The notes under the pieces: model-generated
The model's database searches: none
What the model was told of the DNA's origin: nothing
The model's input: the letters and a program-made list of their open reading frames with translations, nothing else
Program-made: the position numbers and the translations under genes
Shown: positions 44,801 through 55,211 of the stretch, in pieces
Layout of the letters: each line of letters opens with the position of its first letter
Numbering within the stretch: the first letter of the stretch is position 1
DNA from: Utricularia gibba
Taxonomy: Eukaryota > Streptophyta > Magnoliopsida > Lamiales > Lentibulariaceae
NCBI GenBank assembly: GCA_002189035.1
Contig: CM007989.1
Coordinates: 2,914,001 to 2,978,000 of the forward strand
Reading direction: 5' to 3'
DNA: 64,000 nucleotides

Positions 44801-47800
44801 GTAGAAATCCTTTTGCATTGAACTGGCTATTTTGAAAGTTCAGCCGTGTTCCTTTTCTTTGCATGAGATAGATGTGAGATCCTTATTCTTTTGTGAACTG
44901 TGGATTTCCAGGATGCTGGTCCAATGGCCCATCCTGTTCGACCTCATTCTTATATCAAGGTCACAATTTTCTCTGTCCATTTCTCTCTTTCCAAACATTG
45001 CGCAATATATCAGATGGTTTTCCTGTAGCATGTTGAATCAATTTGTCAAATCTGACTGATATTAATTTTTTCATGCTTTCTCCTTTCAAAGATGGATAAC
45101 TTCTACACAGGTCAGTCCCCTGCTTCTCATACATTCTGTTGAATCCAAGTCCATAATTCTTTTAAATCTGCTAATGTCTTATTTGTTAATGATTTTGACA
45201 TGCATCCTGCAACCACTCCATAACACTCAGTGACGGTAAGCCTTCAAATTATTGATCTTCTTCGTATGTTTTTATCTTATCCATCTTGAGATGAACTAAT
45301 AATCGTTTTTTTATTTTTTCGATCCCTCGTCACCAGGTGTACGAAAAGGTTTGTTTTTCTCTGACCTGCATTTTTGAATCTATCTGAAATGTATTCTCGC
45401 ATGTTGGTTGACAATTTTAAATTTTCATGCTCATCAGGGTGCCGAGGTGGTTAGGATGTACAAGACATTGCTGGGTACTTCTGGGTTTAGGAAGGTAGTA
45501 AACAGTTTTCATCCATCCACCACCATCAAGTTCAAAGTGAATATATCATGGTTCTCAAGTGCCCGCTATTCATTTCTCCTTCAGGGCATGGATTTATACT
45601 TCAAGAGACATGACGGGCAAGCTGTCACGTGTGAGGATTTCTTTGCTGCCATGAGAGATGCTAATGGAGCAGAGTTTTCTAATTTCCTACTATGGTATTC
45701 TATCCTTCATCTTAAAGGATTCAGTTTTTTTTTTTCTGTTTCTTTGTGCTGATATTTCTGGTCACTTAATGAAGGTATTCCCAAGCTGGTACACCCTCAC
45801 TGAAGGTTTCTTCTTCCTATGATGCACAGGCGAAGAGTTTTACCCTGAAGTTCAGGTAGAATCCAATAGACCTTTGCGTTTCGTGCGCTCTTGAAAATTA
45901 AACATCATCATATGCTACCATCCTCTAACAAGTATTGTAATTTGTTGATGAGTAACAAATATTTTTGCAGCCAAGACGTTCCTCCAACTCCCCATCAGCC
46001 CCTCAAGGAACCCATGTTTATTCCTGTAGCTTTGGGTCTGCTTGGTTCCAATGGCCAAGATCTTCCCTTATCCTCCGTTCATCACAATGGGAAGATAGAG
46101 AATATTACAAACAATGGTCAGCCATTGACCACAGCCATTCTTAGAGTGACAGAGGTAAGTCAGCAAGTACTAACACCGCTTTCAACTGCATAGAGGCTGG
46201 CTGGTTTAGATGGAACTGCGATGCAATCAAATTATTGCTTAAGACATGTGCTGAAGTCACAGAGTTCAAGGGATTTCTCTTTATCAATTGATCTGGCTAA
46301 CCAACCCTAATATTTGTTCTCTTTTTTTTTATGAAATTTAACTTAATATGCACATGATGAACAACCATTTTTTCCCTTCTGTAGAAAGAAGAAGAATTTG
46401 TGTTCTCAGACATCTCAGAACGCCCCGTGCCTTCCTTGCTTAGAGGCTTCAGTGCACCCGTTCGTCTGGATACGGATCTTACCGACTCTGATTTGTACTT
46501 CCTCCTTGCAAATGATTCTGATGAATTCAATCGGTATGTGATTTGAAATATAACAATGTTTGCATAATACATGAGGAAAAATGGTAACTCTGCGTTTATA
46601 CAAAAAGAAAACTAATTGCCTTTACTGCACTTAGTTGGGAGGCTGGCCAAGTGTTAGCTAGAAAGCTGATGCTGGGTTTGGTACATGATTTTCAACAAAA
46701 CAAGCCACTGACTCTGAACCCAAAATTCTTGCATGGCATCAGAAGCATTCTATGCAACACGAGCTTGGATAAGGTATTTCACAGTGAATGTTACTGGTTA
46801 AGTGAAATTCTTGGTTGACTGCAGTTGTTTTTTTTTTTTTTTCTAGGAATTTGTTGCAAAGGCAATTACCTTACCTGGTATTGGGGAAATCATGGACATG
46901 ATGGAAGTCGCTGACCCTGATGCTGTCCATGCAGTTAGAGTGTTCATCAGAAAGCAAATTGCGTCTGAGTTGAAACAAGAGTTTATCAAGACGGTATGAA
47001 CTTATACACGGCCCAAATGGTATCCGTTTTTTGATACTTGTTGTGTGTGCTGACCTATTCGTCGACAGCATCTAGATTTTGTGCCTCTTTTTATTTTATT
47101 GTTGTTCCTGCATAAAGAATGTAACTTGTCAGTCGTCTGTGATCTGTTCCTATGAAGTGGCACTACGTGCTCTTGCATTTATACTTTGCAGGTTCAAAAT
47201 AATAGAAGCTCAGAAGAGTACGAGTTCAACCACTCAAATATGGCGAGGCGTGCTCTTAAAAATGTTGCCCTTGGTATGACTCTTGTTTGCAAGGTATCTA
47301 AGCCCTCTTTTCATTACTGTCATCTGATGCGTATATGGGTCGTGTGTGCAGTATATCTTGGCTCTCTTGATGACCCAGAAACAATCGAGCTCGCATTACA
47401 TGAATACAGAACTGCTACAAATATGACTGAACAATTTGTTGCGCTTGTGGCTCTAGACCAGCAGCCTGGAAGTGTTCGCGATGAGGCGTTGGCTGATTTC
47501 TTTAGTAAATGGAAGCATGAATTCTTGGTAAACTCTTTGCACCATCAGTTCATTTATTGTTGCATCTGAGCCAGAAAGCAGCTAGCTATATGAACTACTT
47601 GGAGATGGCAGAAGCATGCTCCCATAATTCGTTAAAGTTCTGATCTTTCTGCCCCTGTAGGTTGTGAACAAATGGTTTGGGCTCCAAGCCATGTCAGACA
47701 TTCCTGGAAACGTTGAGAATGTCCGCCAACTCTTAAAACACCCTGCTTTCGACATGCGCAACCCCAACAAGGTAGATATAACCAGCATGGATGTTTTCCA

Positions 47801-48264
47801 TTCCTATGTGCTCATGTGCTGATCGAGCAGCGTGATGTGCAGGTTTATTCCCTCATTGGAGGATTCTGCGCATCCCCTGTCAATTTCCATGCAAAGGATG
47901 GATCAGGGTACAAGCTACTCGGAGAAGTGGTGGTGGAGCTGGACAAGCTGAACCCTCAGGTGAGAAAATACACTTCCACTTCATTCCTCCTGCTCTTCTT
48001 CCCTCTATGTGATCAAACAGCCCTCTTACTGGTCAACCACATCAGGTTGCATCGAGGATGGTCTCTGCACTGTCTCGGTGGAAGCGCTACGACGAAGCAC
48101 GCCAAAACCATGCAAAGGTAAATACTACACTTCTCTTCCTAGCAGATTGCAGCCAGAGTCACAAGAGCATGTGTGTTTCTCAGGGTGTGCTTGAAATGAT
48201 CATGGCCACCAATGGGCTCTCAGATAACGTCTTTGAGATCGCATCTAAGAGCCTGGCTCCTTGA
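41881..48264 (+). CDS. M1-family puromycin-sensitive-type aminopeptidase, organellar
   Basis: Thirty-three exons join in frame to about 981 residues (exon 1 41881-41952 or -41958, then 42162-42236, 42327-42371, 42460-42606, 42677-42752, 43018-43094, 43191-43304, 43379-43453, 43536-43643, 43715-43927, 44009-44070, 44153-44180, 44267-44353, 44448-44473, 44590-44653, 44720-44800, 44912-44959, 45092-45110, 45231-45235, 45337-45348, 45438-45494, 45585-45694, 45775-45855, 45971-46154, 46385-46533, 46635-46773, 46847-46993, 47192-47273, 47352-47527, 47661-47771, 47843-47959, 48046-48117, 48184-48264). A basic leader of about 70 residues fits organelle import. The substrate motif GAMEN (about 358-362) and zinc motif HEYFH (about 394-398), split by intron 13, define M1. 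Domains of PepN type follow. It trims N-terminal residues from peptides and resembles Arabidopsis At1g63770 as I recall it. The 5-nt and 12-nt exons are verified by reading frame. Confidence 0.94.
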
Positions 48265-48546
48265 TTTGTCTTTCATGCCAAGAGAAATGCACCAGCCAGG
48301 GCCAATGCTGTACTACATTGATATGATCCCAAAAAAGCACAAAGGATGTCAAGGGTACGGAGTAATCCCCAAGAAAGTTTTTTTCTTCAAACCCTAATTA
48401 AATGGATTGAGTCACTTAGGGCAAATACATTTGATTAATCAAGTAACCAACGCTATAGTGAAGTGTTTGTCGTCTACCTCCCACCTGTTATTTGTGTACA
48501 TATCTCACCAGAGCACGCGGCACTTGGCTAACCGTTTTTATCCTTC

Positions 48547-51135
48547 TTATTCGTCATCATCGCCCTCTCCATGAATGGTGTCGTCTTTCTTCACCGACTG
48601 TTCGCCGGCAGCCTTGCGATGTTTCTGCATCACGAGGACGGATGCCGTCGTTTTGAAGTCCGGAGAAATCAGCAAGTTGCCGACGGGGCCGAGCTCCGGG
48701 CACTCCATTCTCATGTTGAGCGTCTGTGCAACCTCACCCTCCACTGCTCTCCCGACTAAGTAGAGATTGCAATGATTGTAGTTGCGTATGGCTTCCATTA
48801 TTGCAGTGCTGTTGCTCACCTTTATCTCTTCGTAGTTGATGGAATCCTCCTCCTCTAACATCCTTTGTTGCAACTCCTGAATCATCTCTTCATCTGATCC
48901 CTGTGCGCTTGGCGGTTCTTGTTCAGCCTCTTCATTGATGTCGAGCTGCACGTTTTCCGGTTTGAACGAGGGATCTGCTACAAAGCGAATGACATTGAGG
49001 CGAATGCCGGGATGCTCTGCCATGAGGGTGCCGTAGGCTAGTGCCTCGCAATCGTCGTGGCCTCCGAAGAACAGAACTGTGACCATGTAATTGACGTTTC
49101 TGGCGGGAACTTGTGATATCCCGCCTAGGCCTCTGTCGACCAGTATCCCGACTGAGCATGGAGCGTCTCTGAGGACGCGCTTGTTCACGCCCCTGAAATC
49201 CTCTCTGGCCAGATCCAACTGACCGTCAAAGCGCTGGTGCTTGTGGAAGGGGAGGATTATGAGCGCAACGTGTTTCTCCGCTGCAGAAGCGCATATGTCT
49301 TCGTGCATCGTGGCGATCGGAGATATGACGGTGGCGGGGCGGATGGAGACTTGGCTGAGTTGGCGGAAGGCCTCGAAGGCGACAACTATTTGACTAGAGT
49401 CACTCGTCCGACCCTTGTTCCAGAAGGGCAAGCCGTTTCTGCGAACCTTGTGGACCATCAGAATCGCCGACGATCGCTCGGAGAGCTCCATTAGATGCAT
49501 AGCGAAGACGCGCAGCACGCCCAGCTTATTACCCTTTCCACGAGACGCTTCAATCAGATTGATGAGCGTGGGAATGTTTGACACACTGTGGAAGCATGTC
49601 ATCATCCTCAGCTGAGAGTCTGCATCCTTCCGCCGGATGGTTCTTTGTTTGTACTGCTCGGTTTTCACCGCCTCCGATGGCTTGTGCGACCATATCACAA
49701 GGGGAGTCGTGATGAAAGTCGTGAAAAGGGCCATCAGGACAAAGATAGCAAATGTTTGGTCATTCAAAACCTACAAAACAGAGAGATAGAGATGCGTGAA
49801 ATGTCTTCTTCTTCAGTGGAAAGGTACTGAATCAGTAAGATACTCGATACTCACCCCTCTGTTCTTGCCAATGTTGAGAACGATGAGCTCAACCAGTCCC
49901 TTTGTGTTCATCAGGAAACCCAGAGTGATGGCTTGTCGCAGGGGCATCTTCACGCTGAGAGAGACGCCCACCGTCCCCACAATCTTACCAAAGCAAGCTA
50001 CAAATATGATCAAGACAAGAAGCCCCCAGGATTTAACTCCTTTAATGGATGCCACGTTTGTGCTCAAGCCACTCAGCACGAAGTACAGAGGGAGAAAAAT
50101 CCCAGAAACGAGGTCCTCCACTTTCTCCACCAATGCATCTGCAAAGGCACCCTCTTTCGGGACGAGGACGCCAACCACAAATGCACCAAACAAGGCGTGG
50201 ATCCCGATCGTATCCGTCACAAAACCAGCAGCCAGCACCGCAACCAGCGTGCCGCAGATGAACAATTCATTCACAGGCTCACCAGCAGGGCACTGGCTCG
50301 AGATCCTTCGAAATATCGGAGGAAATATGAAGATGCTAATTACCAAGAAACCAGCACCGCAGAGGAGAACCCATAATGCAACGATCGGAGATTCATTATC
50401 CCCTGACAAAGCTACTGCAAGTGCGAGAAGAATCCATGCGACAACATCGTTCACCGCTGCTGCAGACATGGCTGTTCTTCCAATATCGGTAGTAAGAAGC
50501 TTTAGTTCTGCCAGAATCCGAGCCAGCACCGGGAATGCGGTGATCGATAACGCAACTCCCATGAACACGAGAAGTGGAGCTATATCCACACCTTTAGAGA
50601 TGGTTGATTTAAGCACGAAGGCTATGCCGATCCCGAGTGTAAAAGGCAAGCTGATTCCTCCGATCGCAATGCTCAGCGACTTCTTACTCGTACGCCTCAG
50701 AGCCTTGGGATCAAGCTCAACACCCACCAAGAACAGGAAGAAGAGCAGGCCGAGGTTAGCCAGGGTCCCCAGGATTGTGAGGCTAGATTTCGGAAACACC
50801 GCATTGAGATACTTGGTGTTGCGTCCCAAAGCAGATGGCCCAAGAAGGATACCTCCCTGCACACACCAATTATCAAGATTTCAGGCGTATAAACTCGACT
50901 TTGAAAGATTTCTGTATCCAGGGGGAGGATCCATGACTTACAATGATCTCCGCAACGACTCGCGGCTGCCGTAGCGGGCGGAGGGCGAAGGCCAGCACTC
51001 GAGTCAAGGTAAAGACGAGGCAAATCTGCACGATCAGGAGGGGAGCGCAGAGTGCAGGGGACTTTCGCTCTCTTGGAAGACGCCGTTAGATGTAACCGGA
51101 ACGGGCGCCGGACATTTCGTCACGTTCGAACTCAT
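48547..51135 (-). CDS. CHX18: Cation/H+ exchanger, CHX18/19-type (frameshift in exon 1)
   Basis: Three exons, 50942-51135, 49855-50856 and 48547-49770, encode about 806 residues. The N-terminus [21 protein letters not shown] matches the CHX16-20 group. The membrane domain has about 12 segments, including [33 protein letters not shown] and the [11 protein letters not shown] motif with the conserved Asn-Asp transport pair. The soluble C-terminal half contains two USP-like folds (LTCFHSV-type, [21 protein letters not shown]) and ends in an acidic tail. CHXs move K+ against protons in endosomal or pre-vacuolar membranes. Exon 1 breaks frame at the G-run 51040-51043 (minus CCCC). One more C restores [12 protein letters not shown] and the join to [12 protein letters not shown]. 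The rest is intact. Confidence 0.9.
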
Positions 51136-53338
51136 CCTTCTCACCGCCGTCTCCAATTTCCTGCCACCGGAGAGAAGTCTCCCGCGTTCATAAAATGGAA
51201 TAACATAAAAGAAATACACACGCCATTTATACAACTACCCATCCCATGTGATTTCTCCAAAATGCCCTCTCCACACCAATCTCAAATAACCACGTAAATT
51301 CATTTTCCATTATTTTATTCACAAAAAACAGCCCTCGGTGCACTGAATTTGGAAGAATTAATCACGGAATATTCCAGGGTTGAAATCTCACAACCAAACA
51401 CTTTAATATAATAAAAAATAAAAAAAGTGATCCTTGTGCCGACAATAATCACATAATTAATTACACACGTGGACGACGACTTGGCCCCAAGAATTCAAAT
51501 TTGTTTTTCTTTTTTTTTGGATATTAAATTAAGTATGTGGAATCAAAATGGCAACGAAGATGTTCAGTCTAGGGATAGGATGATGTACGTTTATTGTTGC
51601 ACGTTACCCTAGTCAAACGTGTAACAGTGTTCCTATAAGTATTATTATTATTATTTTAATCATGTAAGACATGTACTTATTTTAATCTCGTCGGCAAATT
51701 CTTTTTTCTGCAATTACGAAAGAAATTATAATATTGGTAGATAATAAATGACTATTTTATTTTGATTTTATAGCTTTTAATATTTTGATCGTCATTCAAT
51801 GTAAACTATGGATTATTATGAATAAAATAGTCTGTATTGGAAGCGCACACGTTCACCTGAGATTGGTGGATTCTCATGATATATTGTGTTTCAAATTATG
51901 TATAATAAAATCAGATTTAAAATTAGATGAATAAAATTAATTTTATAATGGTAAATTGTTCCATATAGTAATATAAAATTATATTATAATAAATTAAATT
52001 ATTGTGGAATTTAATATGATGATACTAATATATTTTTCAAATGTATACAAATTAATAATATATATAGTTTAATTATTTTATCTAATCATTGAAATATAAA
52101 TTCAAAAAATTCAATAATTTTCTTATTTTATTAAATAAAAATTAAAAATTAGAATTTTCAAAAATTAAATAGATCATTTCAAAACAATTGTATAAATAGA
52201 TCCGCTGTCCATCAGACATCAGCACCATTTTTATTTGTTGGTATTTTTTAAATAATTAATAAAATTATCGTTTTCTCATGTCGTACAACCCATGTAAAAG
52301 TCAACGGGAAGGAAGAAGAAGAAGATCCAAAGCGGGAGAAGATGTTTAAAAGCGGATTTGCTGACTTTTCACAGAAAATTGTTGATGTGTAAGTGGATAA
52401 TTTTGTTAATTATTTCCATCAAGATCAAAATAATTGCAGTTGAGTAATTATTATATTATGGATCCCAGTTGCAAGGAAGCGAGGGGGCCCGGGAACGCGG
52501 GTAGGGGTGGGGGCAATTAGGGCAAGCGCGGATAATTTAGAATAAATAAATAAAGCGGACAATTATACTATCCAATTGAACTTAAAAAGTCAACAGCTGC
52601 GCGGGGATAAGGAGGAGGACCTTTTGCCTCGTCACGTCCCCATGTGTACCGTTGACATTGATCAGAGAAACGGAGGCATGACGTCACGCTGGCGCAGATG
52701 TGAGGGTAATATGGTCATTGCTCCAACACTGCTTGCGGTTTTGTTTTGACTTTTGAGGGAGGGCCAATGGGAAAGGGACTTCGTCCCCTCCCTCTCTTTC
52801 TTCCTGTCAGCAACTAGACGGATCTGGTATTATTACGGGGAATCTGACTGGCTGACCCATTTGCTTTGATCTTAAACATCGTACAGACCTGCAGTGGTCT
52901 TGTTGCTACTTACGAGATCTGAAATGTAAGTTCAGGGTCAATGTAAATATTTTATATTGGTTACACACGGAAAATTCTTTTCTCCAGAAAAAAAGAACGT
53001 AAAAACATGAGAATTGAATATTTTAAAACAAATAATATCGTATAAAATTGAAGAATGATCGTGAAATAAAATGAAATAAAATGGGGTTTGTTTTGCTGCT
53101 CAAGTTTGGCTTTCCAGATTGGTTGCTGCGGAGTGACTGAGTGTTTCTCTGCAGACAGTGAAAAGTGTTCTCTCTTACTGATACAGGTGAAGAAGATCAG
53201 ATTACAAAGCAAAATCTTCCGAATTCCCTCAATGAGCTCCTTACAGTCCTAATGAACTGCGTTCGAGTGAGGATAATTGAAGCAAGCAGACTGTACATGG
53301 GAGTGTTGCAGACACCATTGTTGTTGGTTTGCGTTGCT
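51136..53338. other. Long AT-rich intergenic region upstream of CHX
   Basis: 2.2 kb between two minus-strand genes. The part 51300-52260 is very AT-rich, with ATT repeats near 51640 but no recognisable transposon ends. The stretch 52300-52860 is GC-richer with ACGTCA/TGACG cores at about 52681 and several GTCAAC/TTGAC W-box-like motifs, plausible distal CHX promoter. No coding exon is supported. Confidence 0.45.
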
Positions 53339-54930
53339 CTATAGCCTTATGATGTTTTTGTGAACTCTGGTAACGTGCCGGCAGGTGAGTGACACTCTTG
53401 TGCTAGTCCTGTGAATCACAGCATCATCTTGATGCTCTTCTGCTTCCCCTTCTTTCGTGAAGTTTACAGCCTGAATGAAGAACATGGGAATTATCAGATA
53501 AATCCCACGCTTGTTTCAGGTATGAATTCGGCATGTTTCTCACCTCAGCGCATCTCTGATGCTCACAATCTTTTATCCCGTGCAGATACTCTACATATTA
53601 CTTACATATGTGAGGAACAAATGGATGTTCGAACAATTACATGCGCTACTAACCTGTGTATGCCTTGCCCTTGAATATGAGCAAGCTGCGAGGCTTCAGT
53701 ACAATAGAGAAAGCAGTTGAATCTGCATTTGAAATGCTAGGATGGGGAATAAAGTCCATAACCACTGGACTTCCTAGAGATAAAATAGCAACAACGGGGG
53801 CATATGCCGGACCGTCCTGATGTGGCTGCTCCGTCAAAAGGCAGTATATCAACTGACACGAACAATGACTGACTGCTGATAAACTACCTACAAGTAAACA
53901 AACTTGGGGCTCACCAGAATTCCTTGATCTGGTAGATACTCATTGATTAGCACATGATTGATTGCTGAAGGAAACAGCCTTGTATTCTCATGTATCCTCT
54001 GGGTCACATTTTTCAACCAAGATGGCACTGAAAACAAACAAAATTGGACTGCTTTTGTCAAAAAAACGGTCTCATAAGTTCAACATCACCATATGATGGT
54101 GATGGTGGTGAACTCAATTTACGAACTTCACATGAACACGACGCATTAGGAGGTCATTCCTAAACCATGCACTACTCATCAAAGGCCAAGATTGTTACCT
54201 GATTAACGGATTCAACTCTTCAAGCAAGAATACTAAACATGATACAGAGCCATGTTATCAGAAGATGAAGTGTTGTTGCATACGGTAGAAACGTATAGAA
54301 ATGAACGAGTAAGAACAAGGCAAATGAGGGTACACCCTACATGTGCATTAAGTGCTTCTATTTCTTGACACCGCAACCAAGTTTAGCCACAACAACACAA
54401 GAAATTGAAAGTATTCAGATTTCGGTAGCTTTTAAGCAAATATAACAACCTTCAATAAGAAAGCAAAAGCACACAGAGAAACAGGAAAAAAAAAACCATA
54501 TTCAGAAGATGCAAGAATAGCTTGAACTCAACGGAAATCCGTTGGTGTTAAAATGCACTTACACTCCTGAGTCAGGAGGCCCTTTTCATGCACAACGCCT
54601 CCTGCAATTCAGTAGCACATTGTATCATCGCATTTAAATCCCACAACCGAAAAAAAGCAGTAATTTACAATTGCAACTGGAACTAGAGTACCCCAATTCT
54701 GCAGCCTCCGGTTCTTCAGAATTTTCCACTTCGAAACCGGAGCTTCATAAATCTACACAAAAAGGGAAGCAGATTGAGCATATGACGTAGAGTAATATCA
54801 AATATTTGTTCAATTCTTTTACATTTTTCGACAGCAGCTCTTCCTCAGCAGCACTTACAAACTCGGGAATGTAAAATACGGTTGGGACAGCACCAACTAT
54901 GAATTCGGACAAATCTCCATTGTTTCCCAT
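53339..54930 (-). CDS. ALKBH6: ALKBH6-type 2-oxoglutarate/Fe(II) dioxygenase
   Basis: Seven exons, 54823-54930, 54692-54752, 54563-54601, 53915-54027, 53654-53825, 53544-53590 and 53339-53470, give an unbroken 223-residue protein. Iron ligands are HQD in PHQDGPAYAP (H109, D111) and the distal His in EYLHGIKD (H168). The 2-oxoglutarate-binding arginines lie in TRVSLTCR (about 205 and 211). WGGVVHEKGLL, FPSAINHVLINEY and VVAILSLGSPVVMDF are typical of ALKBH6, an AlkB homologue linked to nucleic-acid demethylation and stress responses in plants. It is slightly shorter than the Arabidopsis protein as I recall it. Its start codon is only 281 bp from that of V-ATPase H on the opposite strand. Confidence 0.92.
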
Positions 54931-55211
54931 TCACTGAATATTAAAAAAAAAGAAAAATCCTAACAATATACGACATGGAAGAACAGAACCCTTACCGAAG
55001 GTCCAAAACCAGAACACGTTAGGCTTTAAGGCCCAATTATGCCATTTGGAAATATGGCCCGGCCCAAATATGTAGATTGGAAAATGACGGCCCGGTTAGT
55101 TTGTAGCATTTGATGAGTGACATTTTTTTCTTGTTTTTTTTGTTTGGTTTTTGGAAGACCAAATTCCAGTTTCGATATCCGGTGATCGATTTCCTGTTCT
55201 CAGCCGGGCCA
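54931..55211. promoter_or_regulatory. Compact bidirectional promoter of ALKBH6 and VHA-H with site-II elements
   Basis: Only 281 bp separate two divergent start codons. GGCCCA (complement TGGGCC) occurs at 55030-55035 and 55061-55066, with related GGCCCGG at 55056-55062 and 55089-55095. Site-II elements of this kind are common in bidirectional housekeeping promoters. TTTTTTTCTTGTTTTTTTTG at about 55124-55143 may be leader of VHA-H. Confidence 0.55.

Noticed and set aside
49796-50974. 392-codon plus-strand frame antisense to the CHX gene
   Set aside because: It mirrors the long CHX membrane exon. Its Arg/Thr/Pro-rich composition is what the antisense of a hydrophobic coding sequence yields.
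51640-52210. AT-rich stretch suspected to be a decayed transposon
   Set aside because: I found no terminal repeats, target duplication or coding remnants.
54096-54116. Near-palindromic CATCACCATATGATGGTGATG
   Set aside because: Short, and inside an ALKBH6 intron; a sequence this size can arise by chance from ATG/GTG repeats.
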